Assembly (NCBI GenBank): GCA_946621875.1
Contig: CAMOOX010000010.1
Coordinates: 1 to 31,854, forward strand
Source: UBA1738 sp003453455
GTDB taxonomy: Bacteria > Bacillota > Clostridia > UBA1381
DNA: 31,854 nucleotides
Direction of reading: 5' to 3'
Positions 22,572 through 29,980 of this stretch are shown in pieces; within the stretch, counting starts at the first letter, position 1; every line of letters begins with the position of its first letter. The position numbers and the translations under genes are program-made. The notes under the pieces are model-generated. The model was not told where the DNA came from and did no database searches. It saw only the letters and a program-made list of their open reading frames with translations.

Positions 22572-24914
22572 TTATTCACGGTCTTTCAGAATTTCGCTAA
22601 GATTGATTTTCTCTAAGTAATTCACGAGTATTAACCGTGTAACAAAGTACGAAAGAAAGGTTATTATAACCACAAGCAAGTAATGAAACGGCGAAATTAC
22701 CGCTTTAAATCCCCCATTAACATTCGATACGGCATATGGATATATTGCATCTACTATTTTCTTACAAAAAGGTATGCCAAGCACTACTGCCGCCAGTGTT
22801 ATATAAAATGAGTTATCTATGTAAAATGAATGAACCGTTTTGCTGTCATAACCAAGTGCTTTTAAAAGCGATATTGCAGAGCGGCTTCTGTCAATTTCCA
22901 ATTTCATAAGAAGGTACATTACCGATATAAATATTAGAACAGACACACCGATAAGCATAACAATCATACTAAACATAAGCGTCATAAACTTGTTAGCGCC
23001 GTATTTTATATCCTCTTTGGCAATTTCAGCAAGCATCATATTATGCTTAAATTTTAATTTGTTGTCCGAGAAAACAGTATTATAGTAATATGTATCTCTT
23101 GCAGGTCTGCGCTCGCCCAAATCAAGGTCATCGGGGTCAAAATACGGCAATCCGAATGCCTTTCGCATAGCGTCTATATTCATAAAAAAGTAAAGTCCTC
23201 CACTATACTCGCACTCGCCCGCTATATGAAACGCATAGTATTTATCTGACGAAATATCTTTTAGCACCACCTCATCACCGACTTTATATCCAAATTTAAT
23301 AGAAGCAGAGCTTGATACATATACATCATTTTGATTATCGCTCATATATGGTGCAAAATCAAAATACGGATTGTCATAATCAATACCCATTAAAGTGACT
23401 TCCATTTCAGACGATGTCATCGGGAATTCAACATAGAACCCTTTTGTAAATCCTATTTCAGAATGTTTTGGAAGGTTTGCAACAGGGTTTCTTAAAAGAT
23501 ACATATAATTGTAATGTATGTCATTTTCCACGCCGTCTATGTATCCTTTCAAGCTCCCATAGCACGCTAAGGAGAACAATATAAGGAGCAGAGATAAAAC
23601 GACTCCTGCAAACAAGGTGATATTTCCTTTTAACTCGCGCAAAAACTGGCGGATACGAAATTTGACACCGAAGCTTATATTATCAAGTGCGAGTCCAATA
23701 CTTGCTTTTCCTGATACGCTTCTTTTCATCATGGCAAGGGGAGATAAATTCAATTTTTTAGAAAGCACAAACCAATTTATAGCATATGAAAGTACAACCG
23801 GCATGCCTAATGCATAGCAGATTAGATAAGGCGGATAAACATGCCGGATATTTGGAATGGAATACAAAGACGCCGAAGATGCCGACATAGTGTCCGTCAT
23901 CATAAAACCGCTAATCATACCAAGCAGCGCACCAACACAAGAAATAATCATAGGAACACTTATATAATGCCTTAATATTTCTTTTCTACTGTACCCCAAA
24001 GCATAAAGAGTACCTATAACAGAACGCTCCTGTTCTATGTTTCCGCTTGAAAAAATAGCAAGCATATATACAAGCAAAATCAAAAGTATTACACCCATTA
24101 TAAGCGCCGAGATTTTGCTTATTTGCGCGTCATCTATGGCGTCATTTATGCGTATATTATATTTAGCGTCTTCAAAAGCCGAAATATTCACCGTATCAGG
24201 AACTATCCCTTTTTCTATCTGCGCCCTTATATATGTGTCTTTTACTGATGAGATGTCAAATTTCAGCTTTTTCAGCTTGTCCTTTAAGTCTCTTATTGTG
24301 CAGCCCTCGCCAAGTTTAAAGGTATAATGGTATATAAGATTGTTGCCAGATGCCATCTTGTTAAATGCACTTTCCGTCAGAACAGCAATTCCAAACTCAT
24401 CGTTTGGCGCAACATCGCTGCTGTTTTGCTTTACATATCCATAATCAGGCAAACAGCCTATTCCGCTTACTGAAAACTGCTGCGCACCGATATAAATTGG
24501 ATCGCCCACAGAAATATTATGATTTTTTGCATACATTTTTTCGAGAAACAGCTCTTTATCGTTTGACGGAAGTCTGCCATATTCAGGAAAAGGCAGGTCA
24601 ATATATCTTCTATTATGAAATACTCTCAAAATTCTGCCATTTTCCTCTATATCCGAATAAAATGCCTCTTCCACATATACATTAAGCTCTGATAATTCTC
24701 GCAAATTTCGTTTTGAAAGCGGCACATATGTTTCAAAACTTCCGTCCTCTACATTGCTCTGCTTCCACATATTTTTTATACTTGCGGTTATTGAATCGGT
24801 AGATGAGCACAGAGATACCACCAGCATCATCGAAAGTACGATTATGGCAACCATCAATAGATTGCGGACTCCGTTTTCACGCAATTCTCTCATTATGCGT
24901 TTATTTAGAACCAT
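22572..24914 (-). CDS. FtsX/MacB-type ABC transporter permease
   Basis: The 780-residue permease has an N-terminal transmembrane helix (about 19-38), a large external domain, three helices near 270-385, a second external domain after a helix near 435, and three C-terminal helices (about 655-770). This is the duplicated FtsX layout of exporters that act on substrates at the outer face of the membrane. The C-terminus LVNYLEKINLSEILKDRE is typical. It starts 4 nt after its ATPase gene, so they form a pair. Candidate roles include peptide or antibiotic efflux; the substrate is unknown. Confidence 0.88.
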   Translation of the reverse strand: MVLNKRIMRELRENGVRNLLMVAIIVLSMMLVVSLCSSTDSITASIKNMWKQSNVEDGSFETYVPLSKRNLRELSELNVYVEEAFYSDIEENGRILRVFHNRRYIDLPFPEYGRLPSNDKELFLEKMYAKNHNISVGDPIYIGAQQFSVSGIGCLPDYGYVKQNSSDVAPNDEFGIAVLTESAFNKMASGNNLIYHYTFKLGEGCTIRDLKDKLKKLKFDISSVKDTYIRAQIEKGIVPDTVNISAFEDAKYNIRINDAIDDAQISKISALIMGVILLILLVYMLAIFSSGNIEQERSVIGTLYALGYSRKEILRHYISVPMIISCVGALLGMISGFMMTDTMSASSASLYSIPNIRHVYPPYLICYALGMPVVLSYAINWFVLSKKLNLSPLAMMKRSVSGKASIGLALDNISFGVKFRIRQFLRELKGNITLFAGVVLSLLLILFSLACYGSLKGYIDGVENDIHYNYMYLLRNPVANLPKHSEIGFTKGFYVEFPMTSSEMEVTLMGIDYDNPYFDFAPYMSDNQNDVYVSSSASIKFGYKVGDEVVLKDISSDKYYAFHIAGECEYSGGLYFFMNIDAMRKAFGLPYFDPDDLDLGERRPARDTYYYNTVFSDNKLKFKHNMMLAEIAKEDIKYGANKFMTLMFSMIVMLIGVSVLIFISVMYLLMKLEIDRSRSAISLLKALGYDSKTVHSFYIDNSFYITLAAVVLGIPFCKKIVDAIYPYAVSNVNGGFKAVISPFHYLLVVIITFLSYFVTRLILVNYLEKINLSEILKDRE

Positions 24915-24918
24915 AATA

Positions 24919-25620
24919 TCACCACTCTATCTCAGACACCTTTATGCGTTCATTGTTACATTGAATGCTATGTACTGAACCATCTTTCATATACACCGTT
25001 TTATGCGCCATCTTGCTGATTGTTTCATTATGCGTTACAATCAGAATAGTGGTTTTATATTTTTCGTTGATTTCGCAGAGCAATGCAAGAATGTCCTTTG
25101 ATGTCTTAAAGTCCAAAGCACCTGTCGGCTCATCACAAAGCAGCAATTTCGGATTCTTAACAAGCGCTCTGCCTATTGCACATCTTTGCTGCTGACCGCC
25201 TGAAAGCTCTTGCGGAAATCGGTTTTGCAGCTCATTAAGACCTAAAACCCCCAATATCTCTCCCATAGGAAGCGGCGTGTTTGAAAGATATTCGCCTACC
25301 TGTATGTTTTCCAGTACCGTAAGGTTCGGAACGAGGTTATAAAATTGAAATACAAATCCCAGGTAATCTCTGCGGAAATCAGATAGCTCTTCCCCTTTTA
25401 TTTTTGCGATGTCACACCCATCAATGAATATGCTCCCACTGTCAATGCTATCAAGTCCTCCTATTGCGTTTAAAAGGGTGGATTTACCGCTTCCGGACTG
25501 ACCTAAAATAGTACATATTTCACCTTGCACAACAGACAATGATACACCGTTTAGCGCTTTGACCTTGGCGAACCCCTCGCCATAGCTTTTATCCACATTT
25601 ATCACATCAATATATGACAT
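24919..25620 (-). CDS. ABC transporter ATP-binding protein, MacB/LolD type
   Basis: The 233-residue ATPase carries Walker A GQSGSGKST at about residues 39-47, Q-loop VFQFYNLVPNLTVLENI, signature LSGGQQQRCAIGRAL, Walker B LLLCDEPTGALD and H-loop VTHN. The Q-loop and TGALD segments are typical of ATPases working with FtsX-type permeases. The start follows AGGGGGCAAACTAT. No clear promoter lies in the short gap to the methyltransferase remnant. Confidence 0.93.
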   Translation of the reverse strand: MSYIDVINVDKSYGEGFAKVKALNGVSLSVVQGEICTILGQSGSGKSTLLNAIGGLDSIDSGSIFIDGCDIAKIKGEELSDFRRDYLGFVFQFYNLVPNLTVLENIQVGEYLSNTPLPMGEILGVLGLNELQNRFPQELSGGQQQRCAIGRALVKNPKLLLCDEPTGALDFKTSKDILALLCEINEKYKTTILIVTHNETISKMAHKTVYMKDGSVHSIQCNNERIKVSEIEW

Positions 25621-25665
25621 ATAGTTTGCCCCCTATTTTCTTCCTATCAGTAAAATGCAAAAAAA

Positions 25666-25929
25666 TTAAATTTTTCTGCATACTGTATGCATCCTGAAAA
25701 ACCACTTATGTTCAAATTTTTCAATTTGCATACCGCAATTTTGACAAAGTGCTTTAATATCCTTTTCGTTATAAATGCGAACATCGCCTTTATGTGCCAA
25801 ATGGTTTATAAGTGGCATTTCTATATGATTTACGAACCAATAGACAGACCTAATATTGGTTGACATATCCCGAAGTATGAGCCTGCCACCCATTTTTAAT
25901 CCTCTTTTATACAATGCTCCATTTGCCAC
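25666..25929 (-). pseudogene. C-terminal remnant of a SAM-dependent methyltransferase
   Basis: The 87-residue reading frame matches only the end of a class I methyltransferase: KMGGRLILRDMSTNIRSVYW (the strand following the usual LKPGGRL motif), NHIEMPLINHLAHKGDVRIYN, then EKDIKALCQNCGMQIEKF and the end HKWFFRMHTVCRKI. The SAM-binding half is absent. The upstream 75 bp up to the feo terminator do not continue the domain in any frame I read, and a stop falls there. The start is not supported by a ribosome binding site. It is most likely an inactive fragment left by deletion. Confidence 0.65.
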
Positions 25930-25963
25930 TTTTAGTTTACAGCATTGCCATAACTATATTACT

Positions 25964-25997
25964 AAAAAAGGAGGCAATAAAATCTGCCCCCTTTTTT
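25964..25997 (-). terminator. Terminator of the feo operon
   Basis: Arms 25985-25997 and 25964-25976 pair with one A-C mismatch around an 8-nt loop; on the minus strand the stem ends in six T. Confidence 0.8.
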
Positions 25998-26005
25998 CAT
26001 ATACA

Positions 26006-26158
26006 TTAATTCTTATGGCATTCGCCGCTCATAGGGCAGCTCCCGCAGCCACAGCCACAGCCACAGGAAGATTTTCCTGCTTTTTTGTCTTTTACCATTT
26101 TTGTTACTATTCCGGCCACTATTGCCAGAAGTACAAGACTTATAATAGCAGTTGCCAT
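26006..26158 (-). CDS. FeoB-associated Cys-rich membrane protein
   Basis: This 50-residue gene starts with the ATG at 26158, after AAGGAGGCGTAAGTTT. That ribosome binding site overlaps the feoB stop. The protein has one N-terminal transmembrane helix (MATAIISLVLLAIVAGIVTK), a basic stretch KMVKDKKAGK, and a Cys-rich tail SSCGCGCGCGSCPMSGECHKN with six cysteines alternating with Gly. This is the FeoB-associated Cys-rich family, thought to assist ferrous iron uptake, possibly in place of FeoC. It is the last gene of the feo operon. Confidence 0.9.
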   Translation of the reverse strand: MATAIISLVLLAIVAGIVTKMVKDKKAGKSSCGCGCGCGSCPMSGECHKN

Positions 26159-26162
26159 AAAC

Positions 26163-28637
26163 TTACGCCTCCTTTAAGGTCTTCGCTTCCTCATACTTTT
26201 TGAAAAACAGCATATAAATCATAACACAAAGTACCGCAAGTGCTGCTATAAATCCGATAACACTTATATTACCCTCAAAAACCTTTCCGAATTGGTTAAT
26301 CATAAGCGATATCGCATACGCAAAACCTGTCTGATAAGAAATTGCAAACCATGTCCATTTTCTGCTGTTCATCTCACGCTTTATAGCACCGATTGCCGCA
26401 AAGCAAGGAGCGCAAAGCAGGTTAAATACAAGGAATGAGAAACCTGTAATACTTGTAAACGCTGCTGCTATCGCCTGATATACTGTGCCTTCCCCTCCAT
26501 AGAGAATACCCATAGTTCCAACAATATTTTCCTTTGCAACAAGTCCTGTTATAGACGCAACCGTTGCCTGCCAGCTGCCAAAGCCAAGAGGTGCAAATAT
26601 AGGTGCTATAACACTTCCTATTCTTGCAAGAATTGAAAGGCTCAGTTCGTCTTCTGAAAGCATTCTGAAACCGTCTTCTGCAAATCCGAAGAAGCTTGTA
26701 AACCATACAACTATTGTTGACAGCAATATGATTGTTCCTGCCTTTTTAATAAATGACCAGCCGCGTTCCCACATTGACCTTAATACATTTGAAAGTGTCG
26801 GCATATGATATGCAGGAAGTTCCATAACAAACGGTGCAGGGTTGCCTGCAAACATCTTTGTCTTTTTAAGCATTATACCCGATATTACTATTGCCGCCAT
26901 ACCTATAAAGTATGCAGAGGTTGCTACCCATGCTGAGCCTCCGAAAATTGCGCCGGCAATCATCGCTATAAACGGCACCTTTGCACCGCAAGGTATAAAT
27001 GTGGTCGTCATAATCGTCATACGGCGGTCACGCTCATTTTCAATAGTACGGCTTGCCATAATTCCCGGAATTCCGCAGCCTGTGCCTATAAGCATAGGAA
27101 TAAAGGATTTACCCGAAAGTCCGAATTTTCTGAATATTCTGTCAAGCACAAATGCAATACGCGCAATATATCCGCACGCCTCCAAAAATGCCAATAGCAA
27201 GAATAGAACCAGCATTTGCGGAACGAATCCTAAAACCGCTCCTACGCCTGCTACTATACCGTCCAAAATAAGTCCCGAAAGCCATTCGGAAGCTCCGACC
27301 TTTTCAAGTCCATTACCAATAACAACAGGTATTCCGGGAACCCAAATTCCGTAATCGTCAGGTGCAGGTTCCTCAAAACCGTTTGTCTTAAAATAGTCTA
27401 CTGCATCAAGATATGATACAGGTACTACATCTTCATCAACATCCTCGGGAACCTTATCATAATAAACTGTAAGTTCAGAAGTTGCCAAAGTTTCTTCATC
27501 TTCCACTTCAACAGTTGATGACTCTTGCTCCTCTACTTCCTGCATCTCGGAAAGTGCGGTATCTTCATCAAAATCTTCTGCCTCCAAATCAAGCTCATAA
27601 AAAGCATTCACAGCATTTATGTTATTTGTATATTCCTCGCTTACTTCCTCGTACTCATCACTCCCTATTCCGAACAGATGCCATCCGTCGCCAAAAAGCC
27701 CGTCATTTGCCCAATCGGTGGAAGCTGCGCCTATTCCAACCATAGAAATATAATATACAAGATACATAACAATCGCAAAAATCGGAAGTCCAAGCCATCT
27801 ATTTGTTACAATTTTGTCTATTTTATCAGAGTTCGAGAGCTTGCCTGCGTCCTTTTTCTTGTAGCAAGTCTTGATAATTTCAGCAATATGTATATATCTT
27901 TCGTTTGTGATAATACTTTCCGCATCATCATCGAGCTCATTTTCAGCTGCTTTTATGTCTTCTTCAATATGTGCAAGCGTCTTTTCGTCAATTTTCAGCT
28001 TCTTTATAATCTTTTCATCACGCTCAAAAACCTTTATTGCATACCACCTTTGAGCAGTTTGCGGCATATTATGAAGAACAGCCTCCTCAATATGCGCTAT
28101 CGCGTGTTCAACAGGTCCCGAAAATGCATGCGGCGGCACAATTTTGCCATTTTGGGCTGCATTTATTGCCTCTTCTGCCGCAACCGTTATTCCGGTTCCC
28201 TTTAATGCAGAGATTTCTACAACTTTACATCCAAGTCTCTTTTCAAGCATCTTGGTATCAAGCTTATCCCCGTTCTTTTTTACCACGTCTATCATATTTA
28301 CGGCAACTACGACAGGTATGCCAAGCTCAATAAGCTGTGTAGTCAAGTACAGATTTCTCTCGATATTTGTTCCGTCAACAATGTTTAGTATGCTATCCGG
28401 CTTTTCATCAATCAAATAGTTTCTCGCAACAACCTCTTCAAGAGTGTACGGCGAAAGCGAATAGATACCAGGAAGGTCTGTAATCGTCACATCACTATGT
28501 TTTTTTAGTTTTCCTTCTTTTTTCTCAACCGTAACCCCAGGCCAGTTTCCCACAAACTGATTTGATCCTGTAAGCGCATTAAACAGCGTTGTTTTTCCAC
28601 TGTTCGGATTTCCTGCAAGTGCAATTTTAATACTCAT
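26163..28637 (-). CDS. feoB: Ferrous iron transporter FeoB
   Basis: FeoB is the GTPase-linked Fe(II) importer of the cytoplasmic membrane. The 824-residue product has G1 GNPNSGKTT at 9-17, the G2 region GNWPGVTVE at 30-38, G3 DLPG at 54-57, G4 NMID at 114-117 and the G5 region near SALKG at 143-147. A helical insertion domain reaches about 270, then the membrane core with GTGCGIPGIMASRTIENERD near 518 and FIPCGAKVPF near 547. It is longer than most FeoB proteins because of an acidic insert of about 105 residues (325-430) in the first external loop. The start follows GAGGAGGA, next to an operator. Confidence 0.95.
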   Translation of the reverse strand: MSIKIALAGNPNSGKTTLFNALTGSNQFVGNWPGVTVEKKEGKLKKHSDVTITDLPGIYSLSPYTLEEVVARNYLIDEKPDSILNIVDGTNIERNLYLTTQLIELGIPVVVAVNMIDVVKKNGDKLDTKMLEKRLGCKVVEISALKGTGITVAAEEAINAAQNGKIVPPHAFSGPVEHAIAHIEEAVLHNMPQTAQRWYAIKVFERDEKIIKKLKIDEKTLAHIEEDIKAAENELDDDAESIITNERYIHIAEIIKTCYKKKDAGKLSNSDKIDKIVTNRWLGLPIFAIVMYLVYYISMVGIGAASTDWANDGLFGDGWHLFGIGSDEYEEVSEEYTNNINAVNAFYELDLEAEDFDEDTALSEMQEVEEQESSTVEVEDEETLATSELTVYYDKVPEDVDEDVVPVSYLDAVDYFKTNGFEEPAPDDYGIWVPGIPVVIGNGLEKVGASEWLSGLILDGIVAGVGAVLGFVPQMLVLFLLLAFLEACGYIARIAFVLDRIFRKFGLSGKSFIPMLIGTGCGIPGIMASRTIENERDRRMTIMTTTFIPCGAKVPFIAMIAGAIFGGSAWVATSAYFIGMAAIVISGIMLKKTKMFAGNPAPFVMELPAYHMPTLSNVLRSMWERGWSFIKKAGTIILLSTIVVWFTSFFGFAEDGFRMLSEDELSLSILARIGSVIAPIFAPLGFGSWQATVASITGLVAKENIVGTMGILYGGEGTVYQAIAAAFTSITGFSFLVFNLLCAPCFAAIGAIKREMNSRKWTWFAISYQTGFAYAISLMINQFGKVFEGNISVIGFIAALAVLCVMIYMLFFKKYEEAKTLKEA

Positions 28638-28651
28638 TTTTATCCTCCTCA

Positions 28652-28667
28652 GTTAGCAAAAGCTAAC
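28652..28667. promoter_or_regulatory. DtxR-type operator between feoA2 and feoB
   Basis: GTTAGC-AAAA-GCTAAC is a perfect palindrome 2 nt upstream of the feoB ribosome binding site. It suggests a second, internal control point for feoB, or an RNA hairpin at the feoB start. Confidence 0.65.
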
Positions 28668-28682
28668 AACTCTTCAACAAAA

Positions 28683-28904
28683 TTATTCTACACAAATCAT
28701 CTGTGCATCCTGCTTCCTTAAAGAAAGCTCATATCCTCGCACGGTAACTTCAATAGGGTCGCCAAGCGGTGCAACTTTTCTTACATAAATTTTAGTGCCT
28801 TTGGTAACGCCCATATCCATAATACGCCTCTTCACAGCGCCTTCGCCTGTAAGCTTTACTACCTGTACCTCTTCTCCAACCTTTACATCTTTTAAAGTTT
28901 TCAT
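28683..28904 (-). CDS. feoA: FeoA-domain protein, second copy
   Basis: The 73-residue SH3-like protein begins MKTLKDVKVGEEVQVVKLTG and has GAVKRRIMDMGVTKGTKIYV and PLGDPIEVTVRGYELSLRK, the typical FeoA pattern. FeoA proteins support FeoB activity in the cytoplasm. It follows the first feoA by 14 nt (GAGGGGGAG ribosome binding site) and precedes feoB. Of the two copies this one is closer to the classic FeoA motif. Confidence 0.93.
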   Translation of the reverse strand: MKTLKDVKVGEEVQVVKLTGEGAVKRRIMDMGVTKGTKIYVRKVAPLGDPIEVTVRGYELSLRKQDAQMICVE

Positions 28905-28918
28905 TTTCTCCCCCTCTT

Positions 28919-29131
28919 TTATATTAAAATTTTATTTGCCATACCAGAATCAATCGCAACACGAGATTCCTTTACTTTAACAATAACATTTCCTCCAAGA
29001 GTGCTGATAACAGTAGCATTTCCTCCGATTGTAAACCCTAAATTTTCAAGATGCTTTTTTACCTCAGGGCTTCCTCCAATCTTTTTTATTACGCATTCTT
29101 TTCCAATGTCCGCAAAGCTTATGGGAATCAT
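28919..29131 (-). CDS. feoA: FeoA-domain protein, first copy
   Basis: The 70-residue protein begins MIPISFADIGKECVIKKIGG and contains HLENLGFTIGGNATVIS, GGNVIVKVKESRVAIDSGMA. It is an SH3-like FeoA domain diverged from its neighbour. Tandem feoA genes before feoB are common in Clostridia. It is the first gene after the iron-regulated promoter, with AGAGGCG before the ATG. Confidence 0.92.
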   Translation of the reverse strand: MIPISFADIGKECVIKKIGGSPEVKKHLENLGFTIGGNATVISTLGGNVIVKVKESRVAIDSGMANKILI

Positions 29132-29162
29132 AAAATCGCCTCTTTATATATTTATTTCCACG

Positions 29163-29218
29163 AGTTAGCAATAGTTAACTTCATATTATATTATAGTTAC
29201 CCCATGCTAACTTGTCAA
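29163..29218 (-). promoter_or_regulatory. feo promoter with two DtxR-type operators
   Basis: On the minus strand TTGACA (29218-29213), 17 nt and TATAAT (29195-29190). One operator, 29195-29212 (AGTTAGC-N4-GCTAACT with one mismatch), fills the spacer. The second, 29163-29180 (one mismatch between arms), lies just after the start site. Repressor bound to either would exclude RNA polymerase. Confidence 0.8.
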
Positions 29219-29263
29219 CTGTTTTTTATTGTAGCAATATAATTTTGTAACAATCGCACAACA

Positions 29264-29281
29264 AGTTAGTGTGCGCTAACC
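29264..29281. promoter_or_regulatory. DtxR-type operator upstream of the repressor gene
   Basis: GTTAG-N6-CTAAC (29265-29280) is a perfect 5-bp-arm palindrome lying 30 bp upstream of the -35 of the DtxR-type gene and about 45 bp upstream of the feo -35. It may serve either direction. Confidence 0.6.
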
Positions 29282-29310
29282 TATTAATCTGTGCATTTTA
29301 TTACTTCTGC

Positions 29311-29339
29311 TTGATTTTTTGTAAAGAAGATGGTATAAT
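29311..29339 (+). promoter_or_regulatory. Promoter of the DtxR-type gene
   Basis: TTGATT (29311-29316), a 17-nt spacer and TATAAT (29334-29339), 30 nt before the ATG. Confidence 0.8.
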
Positions 29340-29369
29340 TATGGCATAAACTGTTTTGGGGGTATAAAT

Positions 29370-29732
29370 ATGGCTGCCAACGAATCTAAGGAAATGTATC
29401 TTGAAACGATACTTTTGCTCTCGCAAAAAGGTGGAACGGTGCGTTCAATAGATATTAGTGAATATATGGGATATTCAAAGCCGTCTGTTAGCCGAGCTAT
29501 GGGACTGTTAAAAGAAGATGGCTATATAAAGGAAAATTACCGTGACGGCATAGTTCTCACGGAAAAAGGAAGAAAAAAAGCAAAGGAAATTTACGATAGA
29601 CACACAACACTCACCAAAATGTTTGTATCCTTGGGAGTTGATGAAAAGACTGCAACAGATGATGCCTGCAAAATTGAACATTACATAAGTGATAAAACTT
29701 TTAAAGCAGTAAAAAAGCATTTTAATAATTAG
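29370..29732 (+). CDS. DtxR/IdeR-type iron-dependent repressor
   Basis: The 120-residue protein has an N-terminal winged helix (RSIDISEYMGYSKPSVSRAM at 25-44) and the metal-binding dimerisation domain, without the C-terminal SH3 domain, as in MntR-length members. Residues aligned with the DtxR primary metal site are Met9 (in EMYLETI), Cys100, Glu103 and His104 (in ACKIEH), and His78 fits the ancillary site. Met and Cys at these places favour iron rather than manganese (MntR has Asp and Glu). It is divergent from feoA, with three operator-like palindromes in the gap, so it is the likely repressor of the feo operon. Confidence 0.9.
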   Translation: MAANESKEMYLETILLLSQKGGTVRSIDISEYMGYSKPSVSRAMGLLKEDGYIKENYRDGIVLTEKGRKKAKEIYDRHTTLTKMFVSLGVDEKTATDDACKIEHYISDKTFKAVKKHFNN

Positions 29733-29739
29733 AAAAATA

Positions 29740-29768
29740 TTGACAAAAACTCGTATTTAGTCTATAAT
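29740..29768 (+). promoter_or_regulatory. Promoter of tRNA-Leu
   Basis: TTGACA (29740-29745), a 17-nt spacer and TATAAT (29763-29768): exact consensus, starting 8 nt after the repressor stop. Confidence 0.9.
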
Positions 29769-29789
29769 AGAACTCGTTGGTTTTTATGT

Positions 29790-29876
29790 GCGGATATGGC
29801 GGAATTGGCAGACGCGCATGGTTCAGGTCCATGTGAAAGCAATTTCATGCAGGTTCAAGTCCTGTTATCCGCACCA
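29790..29876 (+). tRNA. tRNA-Leu (anticodon CAG)
   Basis: The 87-nt class II tRNA has acceptor arms GCGGATA (29790) and TATCCGC (29866-29872). Its anticodon stem is CATGG/CCATG, with loop TTCAGGT giving CAG. It has a variable arm, a T-loop GTTCAAGTC and an encoded CCA end. It is a single-gene unit with its own promoter and terminator. Confidence 0.96.
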
Positions 29877-29882
29877 AACAGT

Positions 29883-29926
29883 AAAAATCCGAACCTTGTA
29901 CCGATTGGTATGGGGTTCGGATTTTT
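29883..29926. terminator. Terminator after tRNA-Leu, bidirectional
   Basis: Arms AAAAATCCGAACC (29883-29895) and GGTTCGGATTTTT (29914-29926), with an inner TACC/GGTA stem. T runs occur in both directions, so it also serves the converging RNase J-like gene. Confidence 0.9.
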
Positions 29927-29980
29927 GTTATGGTTGTGATCACTTCTGTTTGGAATAAAAAGGAACATACAACAATAATA

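Noticed and set aside
27525..28205. 226-codon plus-strand frame opposite feoB
   Set aside because: It is antisense to a complete feoB, with no recognisable domain and no promoter or ribosome binding site.
29790..29876. tRNA-Leu as a used attachment site
   Set aside because: No second copy of the tRNA 3' end and no integrase are visible in the window, so integration cannot be claimed; it is kept only as a reason to look further right.
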